The notes under the pieces: generated by a model
The model's input: only the letters and a program-made list of their open reading frames with translations
Database searches by the model: none
What the model was told of the DNA's origin: nothing
Translations under genes and position numbers: made by a program
Shown: positions 23,449 through 35,980 of the stretch, piece after piece
Layout of the letters: the number at the start of each line of letters is the position of its first letter
Numbering within the stretch: the first letter of the stretch is position 1
Source of the DNA: Pinus tabuliformis
Lineage: Eukaryota > Streptophyta > Pinopsida > Pinales > Pinaceae
Direction of reading: 5' to 3'
DNA: 64,000 bases
Assembly (NCBI GenBank): GCA_031772625.1
Contig: CM062818.1
Location: forward strand, 213,459,742 to 213,523,741

Positions 23449-25925
23449 TTTGATATAAATAGAAAAGATATCTTTCTAAATTAATTAAACACTAATTTTC
23501 TTCCTTTATCTAGTATAGACAACATAGAAGATCTCTATCATAATTTCACTGCAACCCCCTCATATTCTATTAACAAGTTCCCAATAGAAGTTTCAAGTAA
23601 TAAAATAAATAGCAAAACCAACCCATGGTATGACAAATATTGTAAATGTGTGAGGAGAGCAATTAAGGAGGTTGTTGATGAATCTCTTAAAACTGGAAAG
23701 ATAAAAATATACAAAGCCCTAAATAAAAGGAAAAAAAGGAAGTTTATTCGTAAAAGACAAGAGAATCTCTTACACCTCTGTAAGGTAGCTCCTAAGAAAT
23801 TCTAGACGCAGATTCTAACTAGGAAAACTAAAGATAATAATAAAATTTCTTTACACAACTGGAATTCCTATCCTAAAAATCTTTATGAATCTCCAAATGT
23901 CATGGATAACTTTGAAACACTACTCACAATGAAAGAAGTTTTCTCATTAGAAGACATTGATTTTGGGGTTAATCGCTTGGCTAATGGGAAAGCTAAGGAC
24001 ATTGAAGGTTATCAAGCGGAAATCTTAAAAATTGGAGGTCCTATCCTTATCCCCCACATGCATAAGCTTTTCAATCAAGTGATGAAGCAAGGGTTCCCTA
24101 AACCATGGACTCAAAGCCTCATTATCCCTATTTTTAAAAGTGGAGATACAAATAACCCCTCTAATTATCGAACAATTGTGATCAGCCCTCTCCTAGCCAA
24201 GTTATATGGTATTATTTTGGAAATGAAGTTGAGCATATGGCTTGAAAGTGAAGGTAAGTGAGTTAAAGGCCAAGCGGGTTTTAGAAGGCAACACTCAACA
24301 ACAGACCATCTCGTTACGCTTAGGTTCATTGTGGAGGAATGCCGCAATGATAAATCCAATCTCTTTTGTTGCTTTGTGGACTTTATAAAGGCTTTCGATA
24401 CAGTTCCTAGAAACAACCTTTGGAACATATTAGAAGGTCTAAAGGTTCCTTTTGAGTTGAGAGCTAGTGCTATAAGGTTATATGATAATGTAATTGCCAA
24501 GTTAAAGAGCAATGAAGGGTGGTCGAAAGATATTAAGTGTAATATCGGAGTTAAACAAGGTTGCCTCCTCTCCCCTACCCTATTTGGCATTTACATCGAC
24601 AAGCTAGAAAGTTGTTTAGAGGAAGTAGGATGTGCTGGCACAATCTTAGCTGGGATAGTCATCATCGTTCTTCTCTACGTTGATGATATTGTTCTTCTCG
24701 CAAGGTGCCCATCTGATCTTGATAAGCAACTTATACTTCTTAAGGATTTCTGCTCTACCATGGGTATGATTATTAACACTGACAAAACAAAAGTTTTGAT
24801 TATCAAATCCAAGAAGGACATTTATGCTAATTTTATCTATGACAATAGTAACTTGGAGGAAGCGTCTTCCTACAAGTACCTAGGAATTGATATTCATAAC
24901 AAGCTCAACTGGAACTATAGCATTGAGAAAAGGATTAATGGGGGATGGAAAGCTTATTTTGTTCTTGTAAATAATTGTAAAACGGAAAACCTCGTAATGT
25001 GGGATAGAAAGAAGGTCCTCTTTGAAACTTTAGTCACTCCGGTTATCTTATATGGATGTGAGGTTTGGGGTTGTAGTGTCTGTAGAGAATCCTGGAGAAA
25101 TACTGAGCAAATACAGAAGTGTTTTATAACGTATAACCTCAAAATTAAAAGCAACACACCCTATCCTATTCTCCTTATAGAAGTGGGTCTTTCCCCTATC
25201 GAGAGCCTAGCTATGACTACGCTTCTGTTGTACAAGCACACACTCAATAACATAGGAGACCATAGACTTCCTAAGCTAGCTTTAAATTCCAGCCAAAACC
25301 ACCTAAGGCTCAAACGAGATTGTTATAAAGACCCCAGGGCCTGTTAAACCATTGGGAGATCGACGAGAATGTTGCATTGCAAAATATTAATAACATTAAA
25401 AATATTGTTACTTCTAAGTTCAAAGAAAAAATGTGGTGTGAGAAAGATTTAGCAGCTAAAAGAAAATTAAGATATTATAAGGAGGTCACCAACCCCCAGA
25501 AGATCAAAAGTCTCTCTCTGTTTTAACTAGCTCAAAGAAGAAAATTAATATAGCCAATAGTAGAATGAACTCTCATGAGCTCCATAGTGAAATGGGTTGT
25601 TGGGCAGTTCCTAAAACACCATGGATGGAAAGGTTTTGTCATCTATGTGAGAATACAAACATCGAGGATGAAAATCACTTCCTCTTAGAGTGCCCCACGT
25701 ACAACCACATTAGATCTCAGTTTCAAAATCATTGTTACAATACTAACCTTCCTAGCATTTTACATTGTCAAAATTACAGTGAGCTCGGGAGGCTTCTCTC
25801 CAAGCTTTTTGAGCATAGGAATAAAATCTTAAATCAAACTAAATAATTCGTTTCTTTAGATCTGATAGACCAAAGTTTGGTCTTAGTGGACGTTAACCAT
25901 CGTCAACATTATCGTCATAAAACAA
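23449..25925 (+). pseudogene. LINE-A ORF2 reverse transcriptase, C-terminal Cys/His domain and 3' end
   Basis: Resumes LINE-A after LINE-B. RT: SLIIPIFKSGDTNNPSNYR, KGQAGFRRQHSTTDHL, VDFIKAFDTVPR, GVKQGCLLSPTLFGIYID and the active site LLYVDDIVLLA (about 24677). C-terminal frame 25565-25846 has CHLCENTNIEDENHFLLEC, a Cys/His motif seen at the end of several non-LTR clades. Stops and a frameshift occur about 23490, 23800, 24260 and 25340-25560. A short 3' UTR ends near GTCAACATTATCGTCATAAA. Clade is RTE- or Jockey-like by eye; not tested by phylogeny. Confidence 0.88.
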
Positions 25926-26450
25926 AATGGGTTCAAAAGTCAATATACAAAGATGTGTTTAGGAAAAGCTATCGCAGCTCAAACAATGACAAATGTGTGA
26001 AGCTTTTCGCACAGTCAAAGCTTCACACTTACCATGCCACACCGAAAAAAAAAATTCCAAACACATTTCAGTGGAAGCTTAAATCAAAGCTTAATAGAAC
26101 AAATAATTGATTTATTATTTAAAAATCAATCATAAAAAAAACATGACAATCCATAGTGGCAAACCTTGCCTTCCCATTTATATATACTTGATATAATGCA
26201 TTTAAACATAATCAAATCTAAATGCATGAATCGTGACCAAACATCATGCATGCACCTCAACAATTGCGTTACTAAAGTGCATACAAACAACCAATGGAAT
26301 GGTCAACACAAAACAAAAAGAGTTCAAAAGTCATATATTGTGTCAATTATTCTCTATGTAATAGTGTGCGGAGGTGTGTGGAGGCACAACTATTCCAGCT
26401 CAAACAAGGATGAATGTGCGGAGATTTCGCAAAGTTAAACATAATTCGCG
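25915..26450. repeat. Diverged direct repeat flanking LINE-A 3' end
   Basis: About 125 bp at 25915-26040 resembles 26305-26440. Shared blocks include ACAAAA...GTTCAAAAGTCA, CAGCTCAAACAA and ATGTG...CGCA. The two copies are clearly diverged. No genes are seen in 25926-26548. Confidence 0.55.
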
Positions 26451-26549
26451 GATATGCGTGTCTATATCAACTCCGCCCCTGCGTGGATGCACCCACTTTG
26501 ACTTTAGTTATGAGAAAATATTCTTAATTTGTGGATCACCGTGATTGAA

Positions 26550-27472
26550 GGAGTCGTAAGTCGTTTAACGAGGTGGAGGAATTGCTGAAAAAGTTAAAAG
26601 TGGTTGGAATTAGGACAGAAAAATTTCAAACTTTTTTTGTAGAAGCAGTGTTTGAATAGTGTTTTTGATGGTAGAAATAGATTTAGCACCATCAAAAACA
26701 TCTAATACACCTAAAATTTTGAAGTTTAACAACTATAATTTGAATTTACAAAAATCCTTGCTAGATTTTCTCTACATATAACCAAAATTTCTATAACTTT
26801 CCGAACAACTCCTCCACCTCACCATAGTGAAACTCAAAAGAATACACTTCATTAACTTTATTTATAAAAATATATTTTTAAACTATGTACCACCGTGATT
26901 GAATCCCAAGAGAATATGCTTCGTCTGAGTTCGATGGCTATGGCGGTGGTGAGTGTCCCCCGGTGGGGAGTGTGCACCCTTGTGAAAAATATTTTGACCC
27001 ACGCGTTTGTCGGGCCACCATGTCGTCAGCCAACATAAAGTTTGCCAACAACACGTGCCATGTGGGCAGCGCCAAAAAATCTATAAAAACCTTTACATAT
27101 TTTCACATATAAAAAAACATTGTAATTAAATTTGAAATAATTACAAAATAAATAAAAATAATGGTTGACATTTAAATAAAAGTGATAATAATATTAAAAA
27201 ATATTCACTTGGTTTAATGAGGCGTTTGGAAAGTTATGGAAATTCAGGGTATATTTAGAAAAAATCCGGTAAGGATTTTTGTAAATCCAAGTTATAGTTG
27301 TTAAACTTCAAAATTTTAGGTGTTCTAGACATTTTTGATGGTGTTGAATCCATTTCTACCATCAAAAACACGATTCAAACATTGTCTCTACAAGATTTTT
27401 TGAATTTTTTTTGCCCGGATTCTAACCACTTTTGACCGTCAAGGCAATTCCTCCGCCTCCTTAAACAACTCC
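26550..27472. mobile_element. Foldback/MITE-like element with about 250-bp inverted arms
   Basis: Arms of about 26550-26814 and 27223-27472 are reverse complements at roughly 80% by eye. Shared blocks include TTTTTGATGGTAGAAAT, CACCTAAAATTTTGAAGTTT and TTTACAAAAATCCTT. The central 400 bp has no coding sequence. A short phrase, CACCGTGATTGAA, occurs just outside the left arm (26538-26548) and again inside (about 26891). The class is not established. Confidence 0.7.
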
Positions 27473-28250
27473 AAAAACATTTACAGAAATAACCTTAAAA
27501 TTAAATGTTTATATTTCAAATTAATTAATGACGGCAACCCCTACTGAAATAAAATGATTCTATTAATTAAATGTTTGATTTCAAATTAATCATTTCAAGT
27601 GAATTAAATGTTTAATTTCAAATTGATATAAATTGATGGGAATAGAATATATAAATTAATTAAAGATTAATTAATTTAAAATAATTAAACATCAATTAAA
27701 ATAACTAAACATTAAATAAATTAATAATATATAAATAAATTAAACAATAATAAAATTAAATTAAAAATATAAATATAAATTAAATAATCATTAAACAAAT
27801 AAAAATAGAAGTATAAATATAAACATTTTAGTAATTAATTTAAATTAAAAATATAAAAGCAATTAAACATTAATTAAAGTAAATTAAAAATATAAATCTA
27901 AACCTTTTATAAAAATATAAATTAATAAATTATATTAAATTAAAAATATAAATCTAAACCTTTTATAAAAATATAAATTAATTAATTATATTATATTAAA
28001 AATATACATATAAATATTATATAAAATTAAACATTATTTAAATTAAATTGAAAATATTTATGGAAAGATTATATAAAAATGTAAATTAAAAAAACACAAA
28101 TTAAATATAAAAATATAAATTAAATTAAATTTCAAATTGATATTAAGCGATAGGAATAGTATATAAATAAATAAAATTTAAACATTTATTAAATTAAATT
28201 AAACATTATATAAAAATATAAATTGATAGCAATAGAATATATGTAAAAAA
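27473..28250. other. Extremely A/T-rich low-complexity DNA
   Basis: Dominated by AATTAAAT and ATATAAAT runs, with no open frame. It contains a 56-bp tandem duplication at 27881-27936 and 27937-27992. Confidence 0.8.
27881..27992. repeat. 56-bp tandem duplication
   Basis: Two adjacent 56-bp units, each containing AATCTAAACCTTTTATAAAA, are almost identical. They lie within the A/T-rich stretch. Confidence 0.85.
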
Positions 28251-28259
28251 AATTAATAG

Positions 28260-30425
28260 AAGACAAGGGAATATCATAAGTAGTTTTTAAGAAATTCTGA
28301 AGGCACATTGTAATGAGGAAAACTAAAGATAATAATAAAATTGTTTTACATGACTAGAATTCCTTTCTTAAAAAGCTTTATGAATCTCCAAATGTCATGG
28401 ATAACTTTGAAAACCTATTCACTACAAAAGAAGTTTTCTCATTAGAAGACATTGATTTTGGGATTAATTGTTTGGCTAATGGGAAAGCTAAGGACATTGA
28501 AGGTTACCCAGGGGAAATCCTAAAAATTGGAGGTCTTGTCCTCATCCCCCACATCCACACGCTTTTCAATCAAGCGATCAAGCAAGGGTTCCCTAAACCA
28601 TGGACTCAAAGCCTCATTATTCCTATTTTTAAAAGTGGGGATACAAATAACCCCTCTAATTATTGGACAATTATGATCAGCCCTCTTCTAGCCAAGTTAT
28701 ATGGTATTATTTTGGAAAAGAAGTTGAGAATATGGCTGGAAAGTGAAGGTAAGCAGGTCAAAGGCCAAGCGGGTTTTAGAAGGCAGCACTCAACAACGGA
28801 CCACCTCGTTACACTTAGGATCATTATGGAGGAATGCTACAATGATAAATCCAATCTCTTATGTTGCTTTGTGGACTTTCGAAAGGCTTTCGATAGGGTT
28901 CCTAGAAACAACCTATGGAATAGATTATAAGAGATAAAGGTTCCTTTGGAGTTGAGAGCTATCGCTATAAGGTTATATGAGAAAGTAATTGCCAAGTTAA
29001 AGAGCAATGAGGGGTGGTCGAAAGATATTAAGTGTAATATCAGAGTTAAACAAGGTTGTCCTCTATCCCTTACCCTATTTGGTATTTACATCGACAAGCT
29101 AGAAGGTTGTTTAGAGGAAGCAGGATGTGCTGGCATGATCTTTGCTGGGATAGTCATCATCTTTCTTCTCTACGCTTACGATATCGTTCTTCTCGCAAGG
29201 TGCCCATCTGATCTTGATAAGAAACTTAGACTTCTTAAGGATTTCTACTCTACCATGGGTATGATTGTTAATAATGACAAAACAAAAGTTATGATTATCA
29301 AACCCAAGAAGGACACTTACACTAATTTTATGTATGACAATAGTAACTTGGAGGAAGTGTCTTCCTACAAGTACCTAGGAATTGATATTCATAACAAGCT
29401 CAATTGGAACTATAGCATTGAGAAAAAGATTAATGGGGGGTGGAAAGCTTATTTTGGTCTTGAAAATAATTGTAAAACGACAAACCTTGTAATGTGGGAT
29501 AGAAATAAGTTCCTCTTTGAAACTTTAGTCACTCCGGTTATCTTATATGGATGTGAGGCTTGGGGTTGTAGCATCTCTAGAAAATCTTTGAGAAAGATTG
29601 AGCAAATCCAGAAGCGTTTTATAACATATAACCTCAAAATTAAAAGCAACACACCCTATCCTATTCTCCTTATAGAAGTCGGTCTTGCCCCTATCGAGAG
29701 CTTAGCTATGACTAGGCTTCTGTTGTACAAACACAAACTCAATAACATAGGAGACCATAGACTTCCTAAACTAGCTTTAAATTCCAGCCAAAACCACCTA
29801 AGGCTCAAGCAAGGCTGGTATAAAGACACCAGGGCCTGGTTAAATCATTGGGAGATCGACGAGAATGTTGCATTGCAAAACATTAATAACATTAGAAATA
29901 TTGTTACTTCTAAATTCAAAGAAAAAATGTGGTGCGAGAAAGATTTAGCAGCTAAAAGAAAATTAAGATATTATAAGGAGGTCATCAACCCCACCCTAGA
30001 AGATCAAAAGTATCTCTCTGTTTTAACTAGCTCAAAGAAGAAATTAATATAGCGAAGATTAAAACGAACTCTCATGAGCTCCATAGTGAAACAGGTCATT
30101 GGGCAATTCCTAAAACACCATGGATGGAAAGGTTCTGCCATCTCTGTGAGAATACAAACATCGAGGATGAAAATAATTTCCTCTTAGAATGCGTACAACC
30201 ACATCAAATCTCAATTTCAAAATCTATGTTGCAATACTGACCTTCCTAGCCTTTTACCATGTCAAAATTATAGTGAGCTCTGAAGGCTTCTCTCCAAGCT
30301 TTTTGAGCATAGGAATAAAATCTTAAATCAAACTATCCAATATAACACAGTTTGGTCTCAATAGACGTTAACCATCATCATTATTATCATCATCATAGAA
30401 AAAAAAAAAAGTAATAATTAAAAAA
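28260..30425 (+). mobile_element. 5'-truncated second LINE-A copy
   Basis: Nearly the same sequence as 23.75-25.92 kb. It lacks ORF1 and the endonuclease, starting in the region before the RT. RT frames lie at 28397-28930 and 28946-30052. The active site reads LLYAYDIVLLA, with the first catalytic Asp changed to Tyr. VDFRKAFDRVPR and CHLCENTNIEDENNFLLEC follow. The 3' end is a CATCATCATTATTATCATC-type run plus A12. A likely duplication AAATTAATAG lies at 28250-28259 and 30426-30435, although the flanks are low complexity. Confidence 0.88.
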
Positions 30426-30435
30426 TAAATTAATA

Positions 30436-31190
30436 GATATTACTCACGTAGCTGGTTGGGTTAAAGAAATTAATAGAGATATAGCGCTGGCAAAGGGGAT
30501 TCCTTTGACTATTCTCGTCCAATAGTAAGAGCTAAAAACTAGAAATGATATCGATTATCTCTCAAACCGACCCGAGACAGCTATAGTTAAGGCAGCCTAG
30601 AACCTCGCCTCTTATTGCTGTTTGTGCTTAGGGAGGGCTCTGAGGTTGAGAGTATAGTGCAGTTTTCCAATATATGGAAATTGTTGTTTAACAATATATC
30701 CTCAAACTGGCAGTAAATTAAAACAGTATGTTAAATCCACAAGTTGACAGTAAATTAAAGCCACAAACTGATAGTAAATTACACTGGAATCAAATTAAAG
30801 CCACAAACTGGCAGTAAATTAAATCGTTAAATTGTTTTCTCATAATAGAATAAAACCCACAAAAGTTTAAAGCAAAATTCTCCAGCTCTATTACATTTGC
30901 GGCGTATTAGACACGAAAAGAGAAACTTTTGCGGTGTATTTTATTGGCAGTGAATTAAGTCCTAAAACATTTACTCATTTAAAAAAAAAAAACCCACAAA
31001 AGTTTAAAGCGAAAACAGTACTTACTATTGGACGAGAATAGTACCTGTGAGAAAGCATTCAGTGAGAAGCGCATTGGCGTTGCTGAAAAAAACTGACCGC
31101 ATAGCGCCTTGCTGCAAAATATAATTTGGTTTCCAATTATATTTACGAAGGAGTGAAACCCGTGTCACGCGAACGGTGGGGAGTAACAAT
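30436..31190. other. Non-coding region with inverted repeat and short tandem units
   Basis: Contains a perfect 22-bp inverted repeat (30508-30529 and 31021-31042). About four copies of a CACAAACTGGCAGTAAATTA unit lie between 30700 and 30822. ACCCACAAAAGTTTAAAGC appears twice, near 30855 and 30991. No coding sequence. Confidence 0.65.
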
Positions 31191-31194
31191 ATAA

Positions 31195-31326
31195 GCAACT
31201 TCCCCTTTGCTGGGTTTATAGCAATGATGGCCGCAGTTTGTACTCTCATGGTGGATGCGCTAGCGAATCCACCATGAGTACAAACTGCGGCCATCATTGC
31301 TATAAACCCAGCAAAGGGGAAGTTGC
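31195..31326. repeat. Near-perfect 132-nt hairpin
   Basis: The left arm 31195-31256 and right arm 31267-31326 are exact reverse complements except for one 2-nt bulge (an extra CT on the left). The 10-nt centre, GCGCTAGCGA, is itself largely self-complementary. Pairing stops sharply at both outer ends. It could be a very young inverted duplication, a source of small RNA, or a sequencing/assembly foldback. Confidence 0.95.
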
Positions 31327-32999
31327 CCCATGGATTCGGATTTAAGCATTCACTGGTAAGAAATGTAAAGGCATCAGGAAGAATCGGTCCATAAATATCT
31401 TCACTTCAATTATTATATTTTTTCCCAACAGGTAGAATATTCCTCCAGACAAGGTAGGAAGGGGCATCCATTACCAAGCAAATCCACAGAATGTCCTCAT
31501 CATAACGCCAGTTGCACAGTCTTAACTATTTTCGTCTCTGCACGTTCAATGAGTTAACTCGCGGTGACCAAGGATGTCTCGCAGTGTTGCGCCGCTTTTG
31601 GAAGTAAACAAAAAGAGATTGCCTTTAAGATGAAATATTATGTCGACATCCCTACAGCTGTTGTGACCACTTTTACTGACGCACAGAATAGGGCGACCGC
31701 GTTCATGCACATCCAACTGTCTTCACCATTTTAACTGTCCACCCTTACTTTAAATTGTACTTTAATTTTTTTTTAGTGTGCCGGGAGCCTGACAATCTTC
31801 TCTGAGAGGATTTCCCCACTGCTACAGCCAGCATTTGGTTGATCCGGGCCATAAGTTTGACTCGAAAAGAGTATTCTTTTTCTCTGAGAGGATTTCCCCA
31901 CTGCTACAGTCAGCATTTGGTTGATCCAGGCCATAAGTTTGACTCGAAAATAGTCATTTTTTTTAACGGTTAAATTATGCCGCAGTTTTTTCAGGGAGAA
32001 TTTAGTAATAATTTTTGGCAAAACTTTTCTTTTCTTTTCAGGGGAAACTCAGTAATAAAATTTTCGGGAAAACCGTAGGTTTAGGTTATTTAAAATGTAT
32101 TTTCTATTTATTGAAAAACTAAATTGATATCTTCAAAAAATGAGATTACAATTTTATTTTGTTTAAAATGTTTTTAAATGAAAAAACAGATTCCACATTT
32201 TGAAAAGTCTTTCTATATTTTGAATTAACCTTAAATTATGTAGATTGTATAGCTTAAATGTCTAATTTGTACAAATTCTTTCCACTAGAATTGATTTAAA
32301 ATATATCCCAAAATTAAAATATATCCCAAAAACACTAAAGGTTAGAAGATTTAGAGTACACTCTATACATTTTTTTTATTTATCATTTTGGAGATATTAT
32401 TTTATTTGAAAATGTTATTAGTATATTTTTAAATTTTAAATTTTAAATTTATATTTATAGGTGTGTTTATTTTGGAATATGGCTTTTAAATTTTAATTTA
32501 ATTATCAATAATTAGGTGGATAGTAGGGATATAAATTCATCCTAATATTTTAGAATATTCTTAGTAGTAGTCAGAAATCAAAGGCTTAGATTTATTCAAA
32601 TGTAATTATGTCATTTCTACCCTTTTAGTTAAATCAATTAGTTAGAAGAAATATCAAATGAACATATCTTTGTGTTCATTGTGGTTGGAGTGTGATTGTT
32701 TATTAGAATTGATGCGATGAACTTTCCAGTGGAATATTGGCATTATTTTATAGATCATATTAGTATTAGAATAGATTTCATTAGGGAATCTCTTGGGAGG
32801 TTGTTGGGGATCCAAGAAGTGGTTTAAGTAGAAAGTCATACATCCCTAGCAGTGGCTGGCAAGTCTATTCACAACAATCTTGATTCAACAAAATAGAGAT
32901 TCATGAAGCTAAAAGTGTAGGTCATCAATATCAATCACAATATGAGCCTCCTTATGGTGGCGCTATCAAACATGCCTAGAATCAAGAATATGAAGGTTT
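31327..32999. other. Non-coding, A/T-rich; tandem duplication inside
   Basis: No supported gene. It includes the 82-bp tandem duplication at 31799-31956 and A/T-rich sequence to 32.6 kb. A splice-like phrase near 31430 (CCCAACAG, then GTAGAATA) has no coding context. Confidence 0.5.
31799..31956. repeat. 82-bp tandem duplication
   Basis: Units start at 31799 and 31881 with TCTCTGAGAGGATTTCCCCA and end in GACTCGAAAA. They differ at only a few positions, including CCAGC/TCAGC and CCGGG/CCAGG. Confidence 0.9.
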
Positions 33000-35980
33000 C
33001 AACTCAAAGACTAGGTTAGAGGGGAAATTAGGAGATAATGAAGACCCAGAAAATGAGTCAAGGAAAGAACCCAGAAAAGGGAAGCTATGTTCGAGTGACA
33101 GTAACAATTAACATTCCCTATTCAAGATGGAAGCAAAGGTCAACATAAATCTATACCACGGTGAGATCGATGCCCTAAATTAAACCATTGGTTGTAGAAA
33201 CTAGAAGTATATTTTAGCATTCACCACATAGATGAGTATAAAATATCATTTGGTAGAATGAAGTTAGAGAGCCATGCCCTAACTTGGTGGGAAATCCATG
33301 TAAAGATACCTAAGCTAGAGGGTGATCCCCTATAACTAAGTGGGAGGACTTCAAAACCCTCATAATGTCCCATTTCTACCCTATTAGATATATAGAGGAT
33401 CAATGGATTCAATGACACTACTTCAGGTAGAGGTAGGGGTAGAGTGTACATAAGTATACCATTAAATTCAAGAAAATGGTCATCATATTAGGTATCTCTC
33501 TCAAGATCTTCAATGTACTTATTAGGTATATGTGGAGTTTACACAACCATCTACAAAAATAGGTGATGTTCAAGCCAAGAGAAAAGAACAAGGATTCTAT
33601 ACGTGCACAATACCTAAAAAGCATAGATTAAGTGAAAAGGAAATCAAGCAGTTTGAAGAAAGAAAAGCACTAGGAAGCTTCCAAGGAGGAAAATAAGAAG
33701 TGTAAGGTGGGAAAGGATAAGAAGGCAATAACCATTACACATTATTGCAATAATACTAGAAAACATTTCATTGATTGTAAAATTGAGGAGATGTTTTGGA
33801 AATTGCATCCAAAATTGAACTCAAAGAACTAGAAGAATGATGGGAAGGAAAAAATATCTCACCATTGATTTGATTAATTAAGTATAATGTAGCTCTAATG
33901 TGGATGGGAATATTGTCTATACATGAGTGTAGAAGGAGGTGAATTTGAGTAGCCTTCATCACCCGGAAGAGAAGGAGATGGCCAAACTCTTCAATATTAA
34001 TATATAGGTCAATAAGATCAAGATTGATGCCCTATTCAATTTGGGTTCACATGTTGGTCTCATAGCACTGGATTTGGGAAAGAAACTTGGATTAGAATTT
34101 CATGATCCAGTTAGCCCATATCCATTGGGATGGGTAAATAAATATGTAGAAATAAAGGTAACTAAATAATGCAGAACAAAATTCACTATTAATGCTAATT
34201 ATATTAATGAAGTAGAATTGTATGTAGCATCACTTGATGTGTCTGGAGTCATCTTTGACAGTCCCTACATTTACCTACAAGATGAAATATCCATGCAAAT
34301 AACCAACCAATATAGGCTAATAAAGGATAGGAATTATTCATCATCAACATGCACAAAGACAAGTCGAAATTTCATTGTTAAGTGCTAACAAAGCCAAAAG
34401 ATTTATTAGTTCTAGCATGAAATATGTTTTACTATTCTTAAGAGAAAATTATTTGAGTGAGGAGTTGATAAAGGAAAATAAATCCCTAGAGAGGTGTAAT
34501 AATGGACATAAAAAACAAATGTAAGAGTTTCTACATTCATACAAGGCAGTGTTCCAAGAGACTAAAGGGTTACCACCCAAGAGGAAAGTGGAACACAAAA
34601 TTCAATTATTATCTCGAAACGCCATTTCAAAATATTGGGTTGTACAAATAGTCTATTTTAGAAGCAAGGGAATTAAAAAGTAGTTGTAACAACTATTGGA
34701 GTAGGGTGTGATTTGACCAATTACATCACCTTGTGGGTCGTGCATCATTATTATGCTAAATAAGGATGTGACCTAGTGAATGTGAATTGATACAGAGTAT
34801 CAAATAAGATTATGTTCAAGAACAGGCACCTCCTACACACGATTGATGATTTGTTAGATCAATTATAGCAAGAAAAATATTTCACCAAGTTGGATATAAA
34901 ATTAGGTTATCATTACGTCGAGTCAAAGAAGATAAAACCTAGAAGGCTACCTTCAAAGTAACGTGCTACCTAGGAGGAGCACATCTCACATTTGATGTAG
35001 GTGATAGAGACTTTGAAGAAGCATTGATTAATGAAAAATATCAAGAAATGTGAGTTTTCACAACAACATTTTTTGTGTTTATGCTATGTGATTGGTGGAG
35101 GGGAGCTCAAGATAAATCTTAGAAATATGGAGGTCATCATGAGGTGGTTAGCATCTACAAATTTCTTTAAAGTATGGAGTTATGTTGGATTAGCATAGTA
35201 CGTAAGGAAATTCATAGCTTCATTTTTAGCAATAATTGCACCACTCCACACTATAATGAAAAGTGGCAAGAGCTTCTAGTGAGGGGAGGGTTAGATTAAG
35301 TTTTTTGAAGAGTTGAAAAAATATACTAGTTAAACACTAGTTCCCATGTTACCAAACCTGCAACAATGCTTCAAAGTGGAGATAGATGAGAGTGAGTGTG
35401 CCTTGGGAGTAATCTTGAAGCAAAGGGGAAGGCCTATGTCACACTATTCTAAAGTGTTTCATGGGGTGATTCTCAACTACCCTACCTACCACAAGGAGCT
35501 CTATGCCTCGGTACAAGTCATGAAAAAGTGGAAACGCTATCTAATGGGAAAGTATCCACACAAGTCACTAGTTGCTACAGTACTTGCAATCCTAGAGTAA
35601 GCTACAACATACTAGATAGTATAGGTATATATTGTTCTTACATTGGTTTCATTTAGTCATCACGTACAAGAAGGGTAGCACAAATAAGTTGGCTAACATG
35701 CTTTCAGGGCCACCCAAATAAAAAAATACAACTTTGGAACTCTAATGCACATGGATTCTTTCACTCATGATGTATATAGAGAGACATATATAGAAGATGA
35801 GAAATTCAAGGAACTGTTGCAACAATTCCAAAGCCAAATTCATGTAGGTGATGGTTACAACATAATTGACTATTTTCTCTAGAATGAGTTACTCTATAAG
35901 TTGAACAAGGTATTAGAAATATGTTGTAATTGATGTCAAAGGAGGTGTAAGGGAATGGAAAAGATCATAACAGGTGGTTG
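33000..35980 (+). mobile_element. Strongly decayed Ty3/gypsy remnant (Gypsy-2)
   Basis: Readable only across many stops and frameshifts. Gag block near 33125-33460: NINLYHGEID, HHIDEYKISF, LESHALTWWE, VHKYTIKFKKMV. A degenerate zinc knuckle lies about 33750. Protease is near 34015 with the active-site DTG replaced by a phrase reading FNLGSHV. RT fragments are at 34570-34920 (TSPCGS, YFTKLDIKLGYH). Clear RNase H (MSHYSKVFHG, LNYPTYHKELYA) is in frame 35346-35600. Integrase is not recognisable. Gag is of the same general type as Gypsy-3 at 55.8 kb. Confidence 0.75.

Noticed and set aside
30700..30822. CRISPR-like repeats
   Set aside because: Short degenerate CAGTAAATTA units with irregular spacing in plant DNA; no constant repeat or spacer lengths.
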